A DNA stretch of 64,000 bases from Luteimonas panaciterrae. Its GTDB lineage: Bacteria > Pseudomonadota > Gammaproteobacteria > Xanthomonadales > Xanthomonadaceae. The notes below the pieces were generated by a model. The model was not told the DNA's origin, ran no database searches, and worked only from the letters and a program-made list of their open reading frames with translations. Every line of letters begins with the position of its first letter. Position 1 is the stretch's first letter. The stretch lies in contig NZ_JAJAVH010000012.1 in the NCBI RefSeq assembly GCF_020511115.1, forward strand, positions 62,001 to 126,000, in the 5' to 3' direction. Below, in pieces: positions 8,505 through 16,852 of this stretch. The position numbers were made by a program, and so were the translations under genes.

Positions 8505-9725
8505 TCAGTGCCCATGCCCTTCTCCCAACTGCGATTTGAGCATGCTCGCCTTGACGGCGAAGGCGCCTTCGACCACGACGCGATCGCCCGGTTTCAACCC
8601 CTCCTCGATCGTCGTCACGTCGCCGACGACCGCGCCGGTACGTACCGACACCGCCTCGAGCGCGCTCGCGGTGTTCTGACGGAACACCACGGTATCGCCT
8701 TGCATCTGCACCAGTGCCGTGGTCGGGACGCTCAGTCTCGACGTATCGCCGCTGCCGGCATCGAGATAGACGTCGACGAAATCGCCGCCGTGCAGACGAT
8801 CGTTTTCGTTCGGCACCTCGATCCGCACCACGGCATTTCTTGTGCTCTCGGAAGTGCGATGCGAGGTGCGCAGCACCTTGCCCGTGATGCGCTCGCCGCC
8901 AGCGACAATGGTCGCCTCGGCACCGGGTTTCAGGTCCGGCACTCTGCCTGGAGGCAGACGCGCGTCGACCCAGACCGTGCTTTCGTCGACCAGACGATAG
9001 AGCGCCCGCCCTGGTTCGATGCGTTCGCCGACGACGAAATCGTCCTCGGTGATGCGCCCCGCATGCGGCGCGCTGAGGGTGAACTGACCGTTGACGCTGC
9101 CACTCGACGTTCCGGGCAATCCATACGCCTGCGATTTCGCGCGCGCGCGGTCGACGGCGATCCTAGCCTCACCTATGCGCCGCCCCGAAACCGCTTCCGT
9201 GCCCAGCGCCGATACGCGGCGCCATTCCTGTTCGGCGATGCGCAGCTCGGCCTGCGCGTCGGAGACCTCGACACTGGCCAATGTCGCCAGCGGCGCTCCG
9301 CCGCGCACCTCGTCGCCGAGTTTCGCATGCCGCCGCACCACCAACGCCGCCACGCGCGGCGTGATCAGCGTGGTGCCGTAGGCGTTGTCGAGCACTTCGC
9401 CCGGCGCGCGCAGCTGTCCGCCGATCGCGGAAGGCGCGAGCGCCTGCACACGGATGCCGGCCGCTTGCATCGCGGCCGCATCCATCGAAACCGTGGTGGC
9501 TACACCTTCGCTTTCTTCGTGATCCTCTCCATCCTCTTGATGATCGGCCTCCGCCGCTTCCTCTTTCGGCTTGATGTCGGTCGCGGTCCGCTGTTTGTCG
9601 GTTTCCGCGGATGCCGATGCTTTCGACGGGGCTTCCTTGGAGCAGCCGGCAAGCGCGATCAGCAGCGATGCCGCGAGCGGCGTCAGGATCGTTCGCATCG
9701 ATGCCATGGCTCGCGTTCTCATCAT
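8505..9725 (-). CDS. czcB: Periplasmic adaptor of Czc efflux system (membrane fusion lipoprotein)
   Basis: A 406-residue membrane-fusion protein joining CzcA to the outer-membrane channel. A lipobox (IALAGC, Cys about 23) marks a lipoprotein anchored to the inner membrane. A low-complexity charged linker (about 25-75, with DHQEDGEDHEESEG) may gather metal ions. The barrel-sandwich hairpin and beta-barrel domains follow (GEVLDNAYGTTLITPRVAALV; GYVERIEP-like GERIEPG). AGGAG sits six bases before the ATG at 9725 and overlaps the czcC stop, so this start is chosen; an in-frame ATG at 9740 overlaps czcC by ATGA and would add five residues. A 93-base gap separates it from czcA. Confidence 0.9.
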   Translation of the reverse strand: MMRTRAMASMRTILTPLAASLLIALAGCSKEAPSKASASAETDKQRTATDIKPKEEAAEADHQEDGEDHEESEGVATTVSMDAAAMQAAGIRVQALAPSAIGGQLRAPGEVLDNAYGTTLITPRVAALVVRRHAKLGDEVRGGAPLATLASVEVSDAQAELRIAEQEWRRVSALGTEAVSGRRIGEARIAVDRARAKSQAYGLPGTSSGSVNGQFTLSAPHAGRITEDDFVVGERIEPGRALYRLVDESTVWVDARLPPGRVPDLKPGAEATIVAGGERITGKVLRTSHRTSESTRNAVVRIEVPNENDRLHGGDFVDVYLDAGSGDTSRLSVPTTALVQMQGDTVVFRQNTASALEAVSVRTGAVVGDVTTIEEGLKPGDRVVVEGAFAVKASMLKSQLGEGHGH

Positions 9726-9736
9726 GATGTTCTCCT

Positions 9737-11050
9737 TCATTGCGCTTCCTCCAAACCGGCCCAGCGTTCGATGCGGCCAGTGGCGGCGAGATAGTCGGTG
9801 TAGGTCTGCCACAGACGCGCTTCGAGTTCGGCGCCAGCCAGGGCGGTGTCGAGCGACTGCTTCAGCTGCAGCAGATATTCGGATGTGGAGATCTCGCCTT
9901 CGCGCCAGGTGCGCTCCAGCAGCTCGGCGCGTCGCTCGACGTCGGTGGCGCGGCTGAGGCGCCATTGCTTCCATGCCGCCAATGCGGATGCATAGCTGTC
10001 GATCGATCGTTGCCGCTCAGCGGCGAGCTCCGCGGCGATGCGTTGCCGCTCCGCGTTCGCCGCATCCGCCTCCGCGTTCGCCGCGACCACTTCGGCACGA
10101 TAGGAATTGCGCACGAACAGTGGGATGCTGAGCGAAACACCGAACACGTTGTCGCTGGCGCCGCCCATGCGGATGCGTCCGGCGTTGAATCCCACGGTCG
10201 GATCTGGAATCCGATTGCGGCGCGCCACCGCGATTTCCCGGTCGGCCGCGCGCGCCGCCGCATCGGCCACTTGCCATTCGGGCAGGCCTTCGACATCGGC
10301 ATCGCTTACGACGGCTTCCGGAAGTGGCAGTCCATCGCTCGGCAACGCCAACGATGCGAGTGCGCGCTCATCGCCGCCGATCGAACGGAACGCCGCCTCG
10401 GCTTGCGCACGCTCGGCCACCAGCGTCGCTTGCTGTGCCTGCGCCTCGTCGTGGGCGAGTTGCGCGAGATCGCGTTCGGCGCCGGAAATATCGCCGGCCG
10501 CAAACTGCCTGCCACCGATCTCCGCGAAACGGCGTGTCAGTGCAAGCCGACGCTCGCCGACCACGACGCGTTGCTGCGCGCTCTGCAACGCGGACCAGCC
10601 CGCGAACCATTGCCTGACGAAATCACGTCGCCGCAGTCGCGCGTCGGCCATGCTCTGGTCGACGCGAGCATCAGCGGCATCACGGCGCGTGCGCCGCTTG
10701 CCGCTCAGATCGAGCGTCAGCGACGCACCCCCAGTGGTGGTGACATCCGTGCCTTCGTCGTCGCGGGCGAATACGAGTTCGGGGTTGTAGAGCGGTTGTG
10801 CCGCCGCATCACGGCGCGCTTTTGATGCCGCGAGCTGGGCCTCGGCAACACGCTGGCCCGGATAGCGCAGCCATGCTTCACGCACCGCGGCGCGAAGATC
10901 GGCGGGTGCTTGCGCCGTGTCTGGAACCGTTTTGGAGTATGAAGTTCCGGAGCGCGAAGTTTCGAAACTGGGTGGATCGGTCGCCCGCGCCGGCAACGCC
11001 AGCGCGCACGCGACGACCCAGGCGGCCACGGCCGCGAGTCGCACGAACAT
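9737..11050 (-). CDS. czcC: Outer-membrane efflux channel of Czc system (TolC family)
   Basis: A 437-residue outer-membrane factor. Residues 1-23 form a signal peptide (ALPARA-T). Two OEP repeats follow (about 50-230 and 255-430) with long Ala/Glu/Arg-rich helices typical of TolC-type tunnels (for example DIGGRQFAAGDISGAERDLA and FVRNSYRAEVVAANAEADAA). It completes the trans-envelope path with CzcB and CzcA. Its stop codon overlaps a possible czcB start. The sequence between the signal peptide and first repeat (about 25-45) is Ser/Thr-rich and variable, as usual. Confidence 0.9.
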   Translation of the reverse strand: MFVRLAAVAAWVVACALALPARATDPPSFETSRSGTSYSKTVPDTAQAPADLRAAVREAWLRYPGQRVAEAQLAASKARRDAAAQPLYNPELVFARDDEGTDVTTTGGASLTLDLSGKRRTRRDAADARVDQSMADARLRRRDFVRQWFAGWSALQSAQQRVVVGERRLALTRRFAEIGGRQFAAGDISGAERDLAQLAHDEAQAQQATLVAERAQAEAAFRSIGGDERALASLALPSDGLPLPEAVVSDADVEGLPEWQVADAAARAADREIAVARRNRIPDPTVGFNAGRIRMGGASDNVFGVSLSIPLFVRNSYRAEVVAANAEADAANAERQRIAAELAAERQRSIDSYASALAAWKQWRLSRATDVERRAELLERTWREGEISTSEYLLQLKQSLDTALAGAELEARLWQTYTDYLAATGRIERWAGLEEAQ

Positions 11051-11111
11051 GAAGAATCCCTCGATGTGATTGCAAGAGTGAACATCGGCCGCTCAGCGGC
11101 CGGTCATGCAC

Positions 11112-11522
11112 TCAAGCAACGATCGGGGGACGGAATGGAATGAAGGCACGCGCCTGCAACGGCAATTGCGGCTCGGCTTGCGGCGGATCAGCGATGACGG
11201 GGAAAACGGTGGCCGACGCGGCCGTAGGCCATGCCGACAACGGCATCTGCCCGCAGCAGTGTGCGTATTCGAGGAGCAAGTGCAGACTGGATGGATCGCT
11301 CTTCTCGCCCGCATCTTTCGCGGAGTCGTCCTTCGCGGAGCCGTCTTTTGCGACGTCGCCGCCATCCAGGACGGCATGCGTGCCGGTGGGATCGTGCGCC
11401 AGCTCGTGCAACTCGCCCACCGCCGCGAGCAGCGGCTGCAACACCAAGCCGAGCGACAGCAACGCCAGCAGACACAGGCGCAGCAGGGAAATCGGTCGGC
11501 GGTGGCGCTTTCGGCGAACCAT
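11112..11522 (-). CDS. CzcI-like small histidine/cysteine-rich exported protein
   Basis: A 136-residue protein at the head of the czc operon. A basic N-terminus and hydrophobic segment (about 11-35) give a signal peptide or anchor. The mature part has H39-E-L-A-H43, H49, a D/K-rich low-complexity linker (55-76), then H81 and H88-C89-C90, a pattern shared by CzcI-like and DUF2946-like proteins upstream of metal efflux genes. These are thought to sense or buffer periplasmic metal. It is separated from czcC by only 61 bases on the same strand. The homology is weak in exact residues, so the name is by pattern and context. Confidence 0.6.
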   Translation of the reverse strand: MVRRKRHRRPISLLRLCLLALLSLGLVLQPLLAAVGELHELAHDPTGTHAVLDGGDVAKDGSAKDDSAKDAGEKSDPSSLHLLLEYAHCCGQMPLSAWPTAASATVFPVIADPPQAEPQLPLQARAFIPFRPPIVA

Positions 11523-11604
11523 GGGTGCAAGCCTAGCGAGAGGCGCGGGAGTTACACAATTTCACTTCAGGCCCGATGACCGGAAACATCCAGCCATGTC
11601 GCGA

Positions 11605-11925
11605 TCACGCAGCGGACGCCAGTTTCAGGCCGATGATGCCGGCGACGATCAATCCCAGACTGGCCAGCCGCCCCGCATTCGCCGGCTCCCCGAGCAATAC
11701 GATGCCGAGGATCGCCGTTCCCACCGCGCCCACGCCCACCCACACCGCGTAGGCCGTGCCGACCGGCAACGATTTCATGGCGACGCCAAGCAGGCCGAGG
11801 CTGATCGCCATCGCAGCGATCGTTCCGACGCTGGGCCAGAGCCGCGTGAAACCTTCGGTGTATTTCAGGCCGATCGCCCAGCCGATCTCGAACAAACCGG
11901 CGAGCACGAGAATGATCCAGGGCAT
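11605..11925 (-). CDS. sugE: Guanidinium exporter of the SMR family (Gdx/SugE)
   Basis: A 106-residue four-helix membrane protein of the small multidrug resistance family. The conserved membrane glutamate is in [16 protein letters not shown] (E13), and the [19 protein letters not shown] and GxLLGEP patterns match the SugE branch. That branch exports guanidinium in exchange for protons as an antiparallel dimer. The assignment is strengthened by a guanidine-II riboswitch directly upstream. GGAGG lies seven bases before the ATG. The gene lies in front of the czc operon on the same strand, with an 82-base gap; co-transcription is possible but unproven. Confidence 0.93.
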   Translation of the reverse strand: MPWIILVLAGLFEIGWAIGLKYTEGFTRLWPSVGTIAAMAISLGLLGVAMKSLPVGTAYAVWVGVGAVGTAILGIVLLGEPANAGRLASLGLIVAGIIGLKLASAA

Positions 11926-11943
11926 GAGATCGCCTCCAATCGA

Positions 11944-11988
11944 TGGGGCCGTCCCGGGATGCGTTGGAGAGGCGGGGCCGTCCCCGCT
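11944..11988 (-). promoter_or_regulatory. Guanidine-II (mini-ykkC) riboswitch upstream of sugE
   Basis: Read on the minus strand, two short hairpins each carry an ACGG loop. P1 is GCGGGG-ACGG-CCCCGC (11987-11972) and P2 is GGG-ACGG-CCC (11955-11946), joined by a 16-base linker and followed at once by the GGAGG of sugE. Two stems with ACGR loops just before the ribosome-binding site is the defining architecture of the guanidine-II class, in which guanidine pairs the two loops and exposes the Shine-Dalgarno region. P2 is short (three bp). The downstream gene is exactly the expected exporter. Confidence 0.88.
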
Positions 11989-12060
11989 TCCTGTGTGGCG
12001 GTCACTTTCGCACGCGCGGAGCAGGCTAAGTTGACCGCCATGTAACCACGCGGCGAATGA

Positions 12061-12330
12061 CTAAGGCGTTGGTGTTTTCGGCGCCCCGCCGCCTTTCAAG
12101 GTCCGCGCCAGGCCGTACACGCTGATCACCAGCCAGACCACCATCAGCAGGCACACCGCGATATTGAACTTGCCGTACAACGAAGCCAGCACGCCGGCCG
12201 CACCGAACAAATTGAGCAACTGATACAGCAATCCGTTGCCGTGCAAACGGCCCGCCTGCAGCAGGTAGTAGGCGAACAGCACCATCAACGTGCCAACGAT
12301 GCCGACCCAGTCATACCACTGGATATTCAT
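12061..12330 (-). CDS. Small four-helix membrane protein, CBU_0592-like
   Basis: An 89-residue integral membrane protein starting MNIQWYDWVGIVGT. About three or four hydrophobic segments are visible (about 7-25, 32-50, 53-75) before a Gly/Pro-rich tail. The pattern W-x-G-x-x-G with YYLLQAG, LLYQLLNLFGA and conserved NLFG fits the CBU_0592-type conserved membrane family, whose function is unknown. The ATG at 12330 is chosen over a longer frame because GGAGGG precedes it; the extra upstream residues read like the end of rlmB in the wrong frame. It lies 34 bases after the rlmB stop on the same strand. Confidence 0.75.
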   Translation of the reverse strand: MNIQWYDWVGIVGTLMVLFAYYLLQAGRLHGNGLLYQLLNLFGAAGVLASLYGKFNIAVCLLMVVWLVISVYGLARTLKGGGAPKTPTP

Positions 12331-12364
12331 ATCGATGTTCCCTCCGGAGTTGCTTTGATCTGAT

Positions 12365-13123
12365 TCATTGTTGCCGCTGGCGCACGGCCTCGAACAGGGT
12401 GACGCCGGCCGCGACCGAAACGTTGAGGCTTTCCACGGCCGCCGAGGCAAGCCCCGGCATCGGGATTGTCACCAACTGATCGCAATGTTCGCGTGTAAGC
12501 CGGCGCAGACCGTCCGCCTCGCCGCCGAGCACGAAGGCGACGTTGCCGCGCAGGTCCAGCGCATATAGGGAACTCTGTGCTTCGCCGGCCAGGCCGTAGA
12601 TCCACACGCCCTGCTTCTGCAGATCACGCAAGGTGCGCGAGAGATTGGTGACGCGCACCACAGGAATGCTGTCGGCCGCGCCGGCGGAGGTCTTGCGCAC
12701 CGTGGCGTTGACCTGCACCGCCTTGTCCTTCGGAATCACCACCGCGGTGACGCCGGCCGCCGCCGCGCTGCGCAGACAGGCGCCGAGATTGTGCGGATCC
12801 TGCACGCCGTCGAGCACCAGCAGCAGCGCCCTGCCCTCGGCCGCTTCGACCAGCGCGGAGAGTTCGTGCTCGTCCCAGGTTTTCGCCGCGGCGTATCGCG
12901 CGGCCGCGCCTTGGTGGCGCAGGCCACCGGCTACGCCATCGAGCGCCTGCTGCGCGACACGGCGCACGTCGATGCCCATGCGTCGCGCGGCGCCTTCGAT
13001 CTCGACGATGCGCGGATTCTTCGCGCCCGCTTCCAGCAGCACTTCACGGACGTGTTCCGCGTCGTGTTCCAAGGCGGCGGCGACGGCATTGATGCCGACG
13101 ATCCATTGGTTGTCTTTGCTCAT
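12365..13123 (-). CDS. rlmB: 23S rRNA (guanosine-2251-2'-O)-methyltransferase RlmB
   Basis: A 252-residue SPOUT methyltransferase that methylates the ribose of G2251 in the 23S rRNA P-loop using S-adenosylmethionine. The N-terminal substrate-binding domain (about 1-80) opens with WIVGINAVAAALEHD. The trefoil-knot domain carries the three SpoU motifs: DPHNLGACLRSAAAAGV, FVLGGEADGLRR and TIPMPGLASAAVESLNVSVA. Length and order match RlmB. It lies downstream of rnr on the same strand, the common arrangement in gammaproteobacteria, separated by a palindromic repeat. Confidence 0.95.
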   Translation of the reverse strand: MSKDNQWIVGINAVAAALEHDAEHVREVLLEAGAKNPRIVEIEGAARRMGIDVRRVAQQALDGVAGGLRHQGAAARYAAAKTWDEHELSALVEAAEGRALLLVLDGVQDPHNLGACLRSAAAAGVTAVVIPKDKAVQVNATVRKTSAGAADSIPVVRVTNLSRTLRDLQKQGVWIYGLAGEAQSSLYALDLRGNVAFVLGGEADGLRRLTREHCDQLVTIPMPGLASAAVESLNVSVAAGVTLFEAVRQRQQ

Positions 13124-13141
13124 GCCTTGCCCTTGCCCCGA

Positions 13142-13172
13142 CTTTTCCTTCTCCGAGCTGGAGAAGGAAAAG
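13142..13172. repeat. Palindromic intergenic repeat between rnr and rlmB
   Basis: A 13-bp perfect stem (CTTTTCCTTCTCC at 13142-13154 with its complement at 13160-13172) with loop GAGCT. The right half GGAGAAGGAAAAGC is repeated almost exactly near 28443-28457, so this is one member of a short repeat family. It could moderate transcription from rnr into rlmB. Confidence 0.6.
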
Positions 13173-13177
13173 CAAAC

Positions 13178-15670
13178 TCAGTATTTCTGCTTCGCCCGCT
13201 TCGCCGGCTGTCCACGCGGCGGCAGCGGTTTCGCGCCACGCTCCTCGACGAGACGGAAATCGATCTTCCGCTCCTCCAGACTCGCCTTCAGCACCACCAC
13301 CCGCACGCGATCGCCGAGGCGGAAGCTGCGGCTGGTCCGCTCGCCGGACAGCGTCTTCCGCACCGGATCGAAATGGTAATAGTCGTTCGGCAGCTGGGTC
13401 ACGTGGACGAGGCCGTTGACCTTGGATTGGTCCAGCTCGACGAACAGCCCGAAGCTGGTCACGCCGCTGATCACGCCGTCGAATTCGCCGCCGACGTGCT
13501 GCTCCATCCAGGCGGCGCGGTAACGCTCGTCGACTTCGCGCTCGGCCTCGTCGGCGCGGCGCTCGCGCTCGGAACACTGCAGGGCCAGCGCCGCCATCTC
13601 GCGCGGCGAATACAGGTAGCCGCTCGCCTTCTTCCCGGACAGCGCGTACTTGATCGCGCGATGCACCAGCAGGTCCGGATAGCGCCGGATCGGCGAGGTG
13701 AAGTGCGCGTAGGCCGCCAGCGCCAGGCCGAAATGACCCAGATTGTCGGGTGTGTACACCGCCATGCTCTGGCTGCGCAGCAGCACCGATTCGATCAGCG
13801 CGGCATCCGGACGCTCGCGCACCTTCTTCAACAGCTGGGTGAAATCGCGCGGCTGCAGCTTCGCCCACGGCGGCATGCGCAAGCTGAACTCCTTGAGGAA
13901 TTCCAGCAGGTCTTCGTATTTCGATTCCGGCGGCTTGTCATGGACGCGGAACGGCGCCGGCACCTGTTTGTCGAGCAGGAATTTCGCCGCCTCGACGTTC
14001 GCAGCGATCATGCATTCCTCGATCAGCTTGTGCGCGTCGTTGCGCACCAGCATGCCGGCTTGCGTCACCTCGCCCTTGTTGTCGAGGACGAAGCGCGTTT
14101 CCGACGATTCGAACTCGATCGCGCCGCGCTTCTCACGTGCCTTCGCCAGGATCGCGTAGAGCTGGTGCAGGCGTTGCACGTCGGGCAGCAGCGCGCCGAC
14201 CTGTGCCTTCGCTTCGGCATCGTCCTCGCCCACCGCTTTCCAGACCTGGGTGTAGGTCAGGCGGGCGTGCGAGTTCATCACCGCTTCGTAGAACTGCGAT
14301 TTGGTCACCTCGCCATCGCGTCCGATTTGCATGTCGCAGACGAAGCACAGGCGATCGACCCTCGGATTCAGCGAACAGATGCCGTTGGACAGCGTCTCCG
14401 GCAGCATCGGTACGACGAAGCCTGGGAAATACACCGACGTGGCGCGCTTCTGCGCCTCATCATCAAGCGGGGTTCCGGGCTGCACGTAGTGCGAGACGTC
14501 GGCGATGGCGACGACGAGGCGAAACCCATTCCGGTTGGCCTCGCAATACACCGCGTCGTCGAAATCCTTGGCGTCCTCGCCGTCGATGGTGACCAGCGGC
14601 ATCTTGCGCAGATCGACGCGGGCCGCGGCAGTGGCGGCATCGACGGCGAGCGGCACCGCGGTCGCTTCGTCGAGCACCGCCTGCGGGAATTCATGCGGCA
14701 GTTCATGGCCGTGGATCGCGGCCTCCACCACCAGCGACGGCGTGAGCTTGTCGCCCAGCACCGCGAGCACGCGACCGATCGGCGGACGTTGCGCGGTCGG
14801 CGGCTGCGTGATCTCGCAGACCACCAGCTGGCCGTGGCGCGCGCCCTCGCGCGCGTCGGCGGGAATCTGCACGTTGCGCTGGATGCGGCGGTCGTCAGGC
14901 ACCACGTAGCTGACGCCGGATTCGAGTTCGAACCGTCCGATCAGCCGATTCAGGCGGCGTTCCAGCACTTCCACGATCGCGCCTTCGCGACGGCCGCGCC
15001 GATCCACGCCGGTGATGCTGGCAAGCACGCGGTCGCCATGCATGACCTTGCGCATCTCGTAGGGTGGCAGGAACAGGTCGTCGCCGGCGCCGGGAGTGCC
15101 GGGTTCGGGGCGCAGGAATCCGAATCCTTCCGGATTGGCGATCACCGTGCCCGGGATCAGGTCCAATCGCTGCGCCGGGACATAGCCGCCGCGCCGGTTC
15201 TGCAGCAGCTGGCCGTCGCGGAGCATCGCCGCCAGGCGTTTGCCCAGGGCGTCGAAACGGTCCGGCTCGGTGAGTTGCAGCTGCTCGGCCAGCGCTTCGG
15301 CCGTCTGCGGCCCGCCGGCATCGGCCAGCAGTTGCAGGATCGCCTCGCGGCTGGCGATGGGGCACTCGTAGCGCTCGGCCTCGCGCGCGGCGTGCGGGTC
15401 CTGGGGAGTGCCGCTCCTGCCCGATCCGCCATGCTGCGCTGACGGCTTCGCCTTGCCGGCCGGGGTGGGATGATCACGCTTGCCGGAATGCTTGCCTGGT
15501 CGCGGCTCGGGTTTTCCGGCCGATGCGGACATCGCCGATTCAGGCATCCATCCGGGGAGTTTGCGGGCCTTGCCCGACGCCTTCGCCCCGCCGCCGCGCT
15601 TCGGCGCGGCCGTCTTGTTGCCAGGGGGCTTGCCGCGGCTGCCGCCGCGCTTGCTGGGAGTTTTTGCCAT
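13178..15670 (-). CDS. rnr: Ribonuclease R
   Basis: An 830-residue processive 3'-5' exoribonuclease that degrades structured RNA and defective rRNA/tRNA. The N-terminus (1-100) is a long Lys/Arg/Gly/Pro-rich tail, then a winged-helix domain (about 100-165), two cold-shock OB folds, the RNB catalytic domain (VTIDGEDAKDFDDAVYCE with the catalytic aspartates, later HFTSPIRRYPDLLVHRAIK) and an S1 domain near the C-terminus (FDGVISGVTSFGLFVELD). A second basic tail ends the protein. Both basic tails are long but within the family's range. It is divergent from the tRNA-Leu gene. Confidence 0.95.
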   Translation of the reverse strand: MAKTPSKRGGSRGKPPGNKTAAPKRGGGAKASGKARKLPGWMPESAMSASAGKPEPRPGKHSGKRDHPTPAGKAKPSAQHGGSGRSGTPQDPHAAREAERYECPIASREAILQLLADAGGPQTAEALAEQLQLTEPDRFDALGKRLAAMLRDGQLLQNRRGGYVPAQRLDLIPGTVIANPEGFGFLRPEPGTPGAGDDLFLPPYEMRKVMHGDRVLASITGVDRRGRREGAIVEVLERRLNRLIGRFELESGVSYVVPDDRRIQRNVQIPADAREGARHGQLVVCEITQPPTAQRPPIGRVLAVLGDKLTPSLVVEAAIHGHELPHEFPQAVLDEATAVPLAVDAATAAARVDLRKMPLVTIDGEDAKDFDDAVYCEANRNGFRLVVAIADVSHYVQPGTPLDDEAQKRATSVYFPGFVVPMLPETLSNGICSLNPRVDRLCFVCDMQIGRDGEVTKSQFYEAVMNSHARLTYTQVWKAVGEDDAEAKAQVGALLPDVQRLHQLYAILAKAREKRGAIEFESSETRFVLDNKGEVTQAGMLVRNDAHKLIEECMIAANVEAAKFLLDKQVPAPFRVHDKPPESKYEDLLEFLKEFSLRMPPWAKLQPRDFTQLLKKVRERPDAALIESVLLRSQSMAVYTPDNLGHFGLALAAYAHFTSPIRRYPDLLVHRAIKYALSGKKASGYLYSPREMAALALQCSERERRADEAEREVDERYRAAWMEQHVGGEFDGVISGVTSFGLFVELDQSKVNGLVHVTQLPNDYYHFDPVRKTLSGERTSRSFRLGDRVRVVVLKASLEERKIDFRLVEERGAKPLPPRGQPAKRAKQKY

Positions 15671-15724
15671 TGCCGTGATGTTACACGTCCGGGCGCCCGG
15701 AACCCGCCCTCGCAGGTAACTCCG

Positions 15725-15753
15725 TTGACAACGGACGTCTCGCGCAGCAACAT
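15725..15753 (+). promoter_or_regulatory. Promoter of tRNA-Leu
   Basis: A perfect -35 TTGACA at 15725-15730 and a weak -10 CAACAT at 15748-15753 with 17-bp spacing point at a start about 7 bases before the mature tRNA end at 15767. The strong -35 with a G/C-rich discriminator suits a stable-RNA promoter. Confidence 0.6.
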
Positions 15754-15766
15754 ACGCGGCTCACCT

Positions 15767-15851
<85 letters not shown>

Positions 15852-15897
15852 GACTCCTGACTTCGAGCCACTTCGCTCGTCGTCGGCTCTAAACAGA

Positions 15898-15924
15898 AAC
15901 CCCCGCCGAAAGCGGGGGTTTTTT
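15898..15924 (+). terminator. Intrinsic terminator after tRNA-Leu
   Basis: A 9-bp GC-rich stem (AACCCCCGC 15898-15906 with GCGGGGGTT 15912-15920), loop CGAAA, runs into TTTTTT (15919-15924). It ends the tRNA transcript and may also serve the converging lipoprotein gene. Confidence 0.85.
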
Positions 15925-15930
15925 GTTGGG

Positions 15931-16242
15931 TCACCCGCCGGCCTGCGGCTTGCCGGGCGGATTCTTGCAGTAGCTGTCGAAAGCTTCCGGCGTTAGTTCG
16001 AAGCCCTTCTCCTTGGCCAGTTCCCACGACCGCTCGCACTTGTTGGTACTGGCGCACCAGGCGTAGCCGGCCGAGGGAATGCATCCATGCGCGTCGCGGT
16101 CGGAACCGGGCGCGGGAACGGGTTCTGTCGCCGCCGATGGTTCGGTCTTTTGCTGCGGTGCCGATGTGTTGCTGGCGCAGGCCGCCAGGCCCGCGACGAT
16201 CAGAACGATGACTGCTGCCGCATATGGTCGATATGGTCGCAT
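15931..16242 (-). CDS. Small Cys-rich lipoprotein, function unknown
   Basis: A 103-residue predicted lipoprotein. The signal segment AAAVIVLIVAGLAAC places the lipidated Cys near residue 21, followed by a Ser/Thr/Pro/Glu linker and a compact domain with four cysteines in HGCIPSAGYAWC and NKCERSWELAKEKGF...YC. The C-x10-W-C ... C-x-x-x-W-E-L-A pattern is a conserved small domain I recognise only as unnamed. The start at 16242 is chosen because GGGAGAG lies five bases ahead and it directly begins the signal peptide; a longer frame exists but reads into unlikely sequence. Confidence 0.65.
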   Translation of the reverse strand: MRPYRPYAAAVIVLIVAGLAACASNTSAPQQKTEPSAATEPVPAPGSDRDAHGCIPSAGYAWCASTNKCERSWELAKEKGFELTPEAFDSYCKNPPGKPQAGG

Positions 16243-16425
16243 CGGAACTCTCCCTCTCGTCGCCCCTGCTTCGGCCTGAGCCGGCATGGCGGGCATGTTC
16301 CGCGACTCTATCCAGCGGGTCGGTGTTTGACAAACGCTCCCGCTCACATTCCGCGCAACAAAGAACGGCAGTGGCCACCCTCGCAACCACTGCCGTTCCC
16401 GTCACCTGTCGTCAGCGGCTTTTGC

Positions 16426-16686
16426 TCAGGCCGCGCACTTGGTGAACTTGCCCGCCGCATCGCGGCAGCGCTTGGCCTTGGTTTGCGTTTGCGCCTGCGG
16501 GCATTTCTCGAACTTGCCCTTGGCATCGCGGCAGACCTGCTTGGCCTGGCCCGCGGCGGCGAGCTTGGTGTGCTTGACAGTCGTCGCCGCGGCGACGGGC
16601 TTGGTCGCGGCATGCGCGGGCGTCCATGCGCCGCCGGCCAGGCCGATGGCAACGGCGGCGGCGATCGGAAGCAGTAAACGGGTCAT
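16426..16686 (-). CDS. Small exported protein with a duplicated Cys motif
   Basis: An 86-residue secreted protein. Signal peptide 1-26 (AHA-A). The mature chain is Lys/Ala-rich and ends with two copies of an 11-residue unit C-R-D-A-x-G-K-F-x-K-C at 52-62 and 74-84, each of which could close a disulfide loop. I do not recognise a functional family. The unit resembles repeats in other small envelope proteins of this bacterial group. The gene stands alone between the lipoprotein gene and parC; the 166 bases to parC hold no feature I can name with confidence. Confidence 0.65.
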   Translation of the reverse strand: MTRLLLPIAAAVAIGLAGGAWTPAHAATKPVAAATTVKHTKLAAAGQAKQVCRDAKGKFEKCPQAQTQTKAKRCRDAAGKFTKCAA

Positions 16687-16852
16687 GGCGTTTCTCCGGA
16701 GGTATGCGGATGGTTTGCGGGATTGCGATGCGCAAGCTATGCGCGCGGACCATGCCGGCGGCTTTCCGCAGGATGAAAAAACGTTAATCCGACCCGGAGC
16801 GGCCGGTTAAACTGTGGGCTTGTCCACGCAACACCCGAGAACACACCCGCCA

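Noticed and set aside
12791-15442. 883-codon open frame opposite rnr and rlmB
   Set aside because: It crosses two well-supported genes in antisense and has shadow-like composition.
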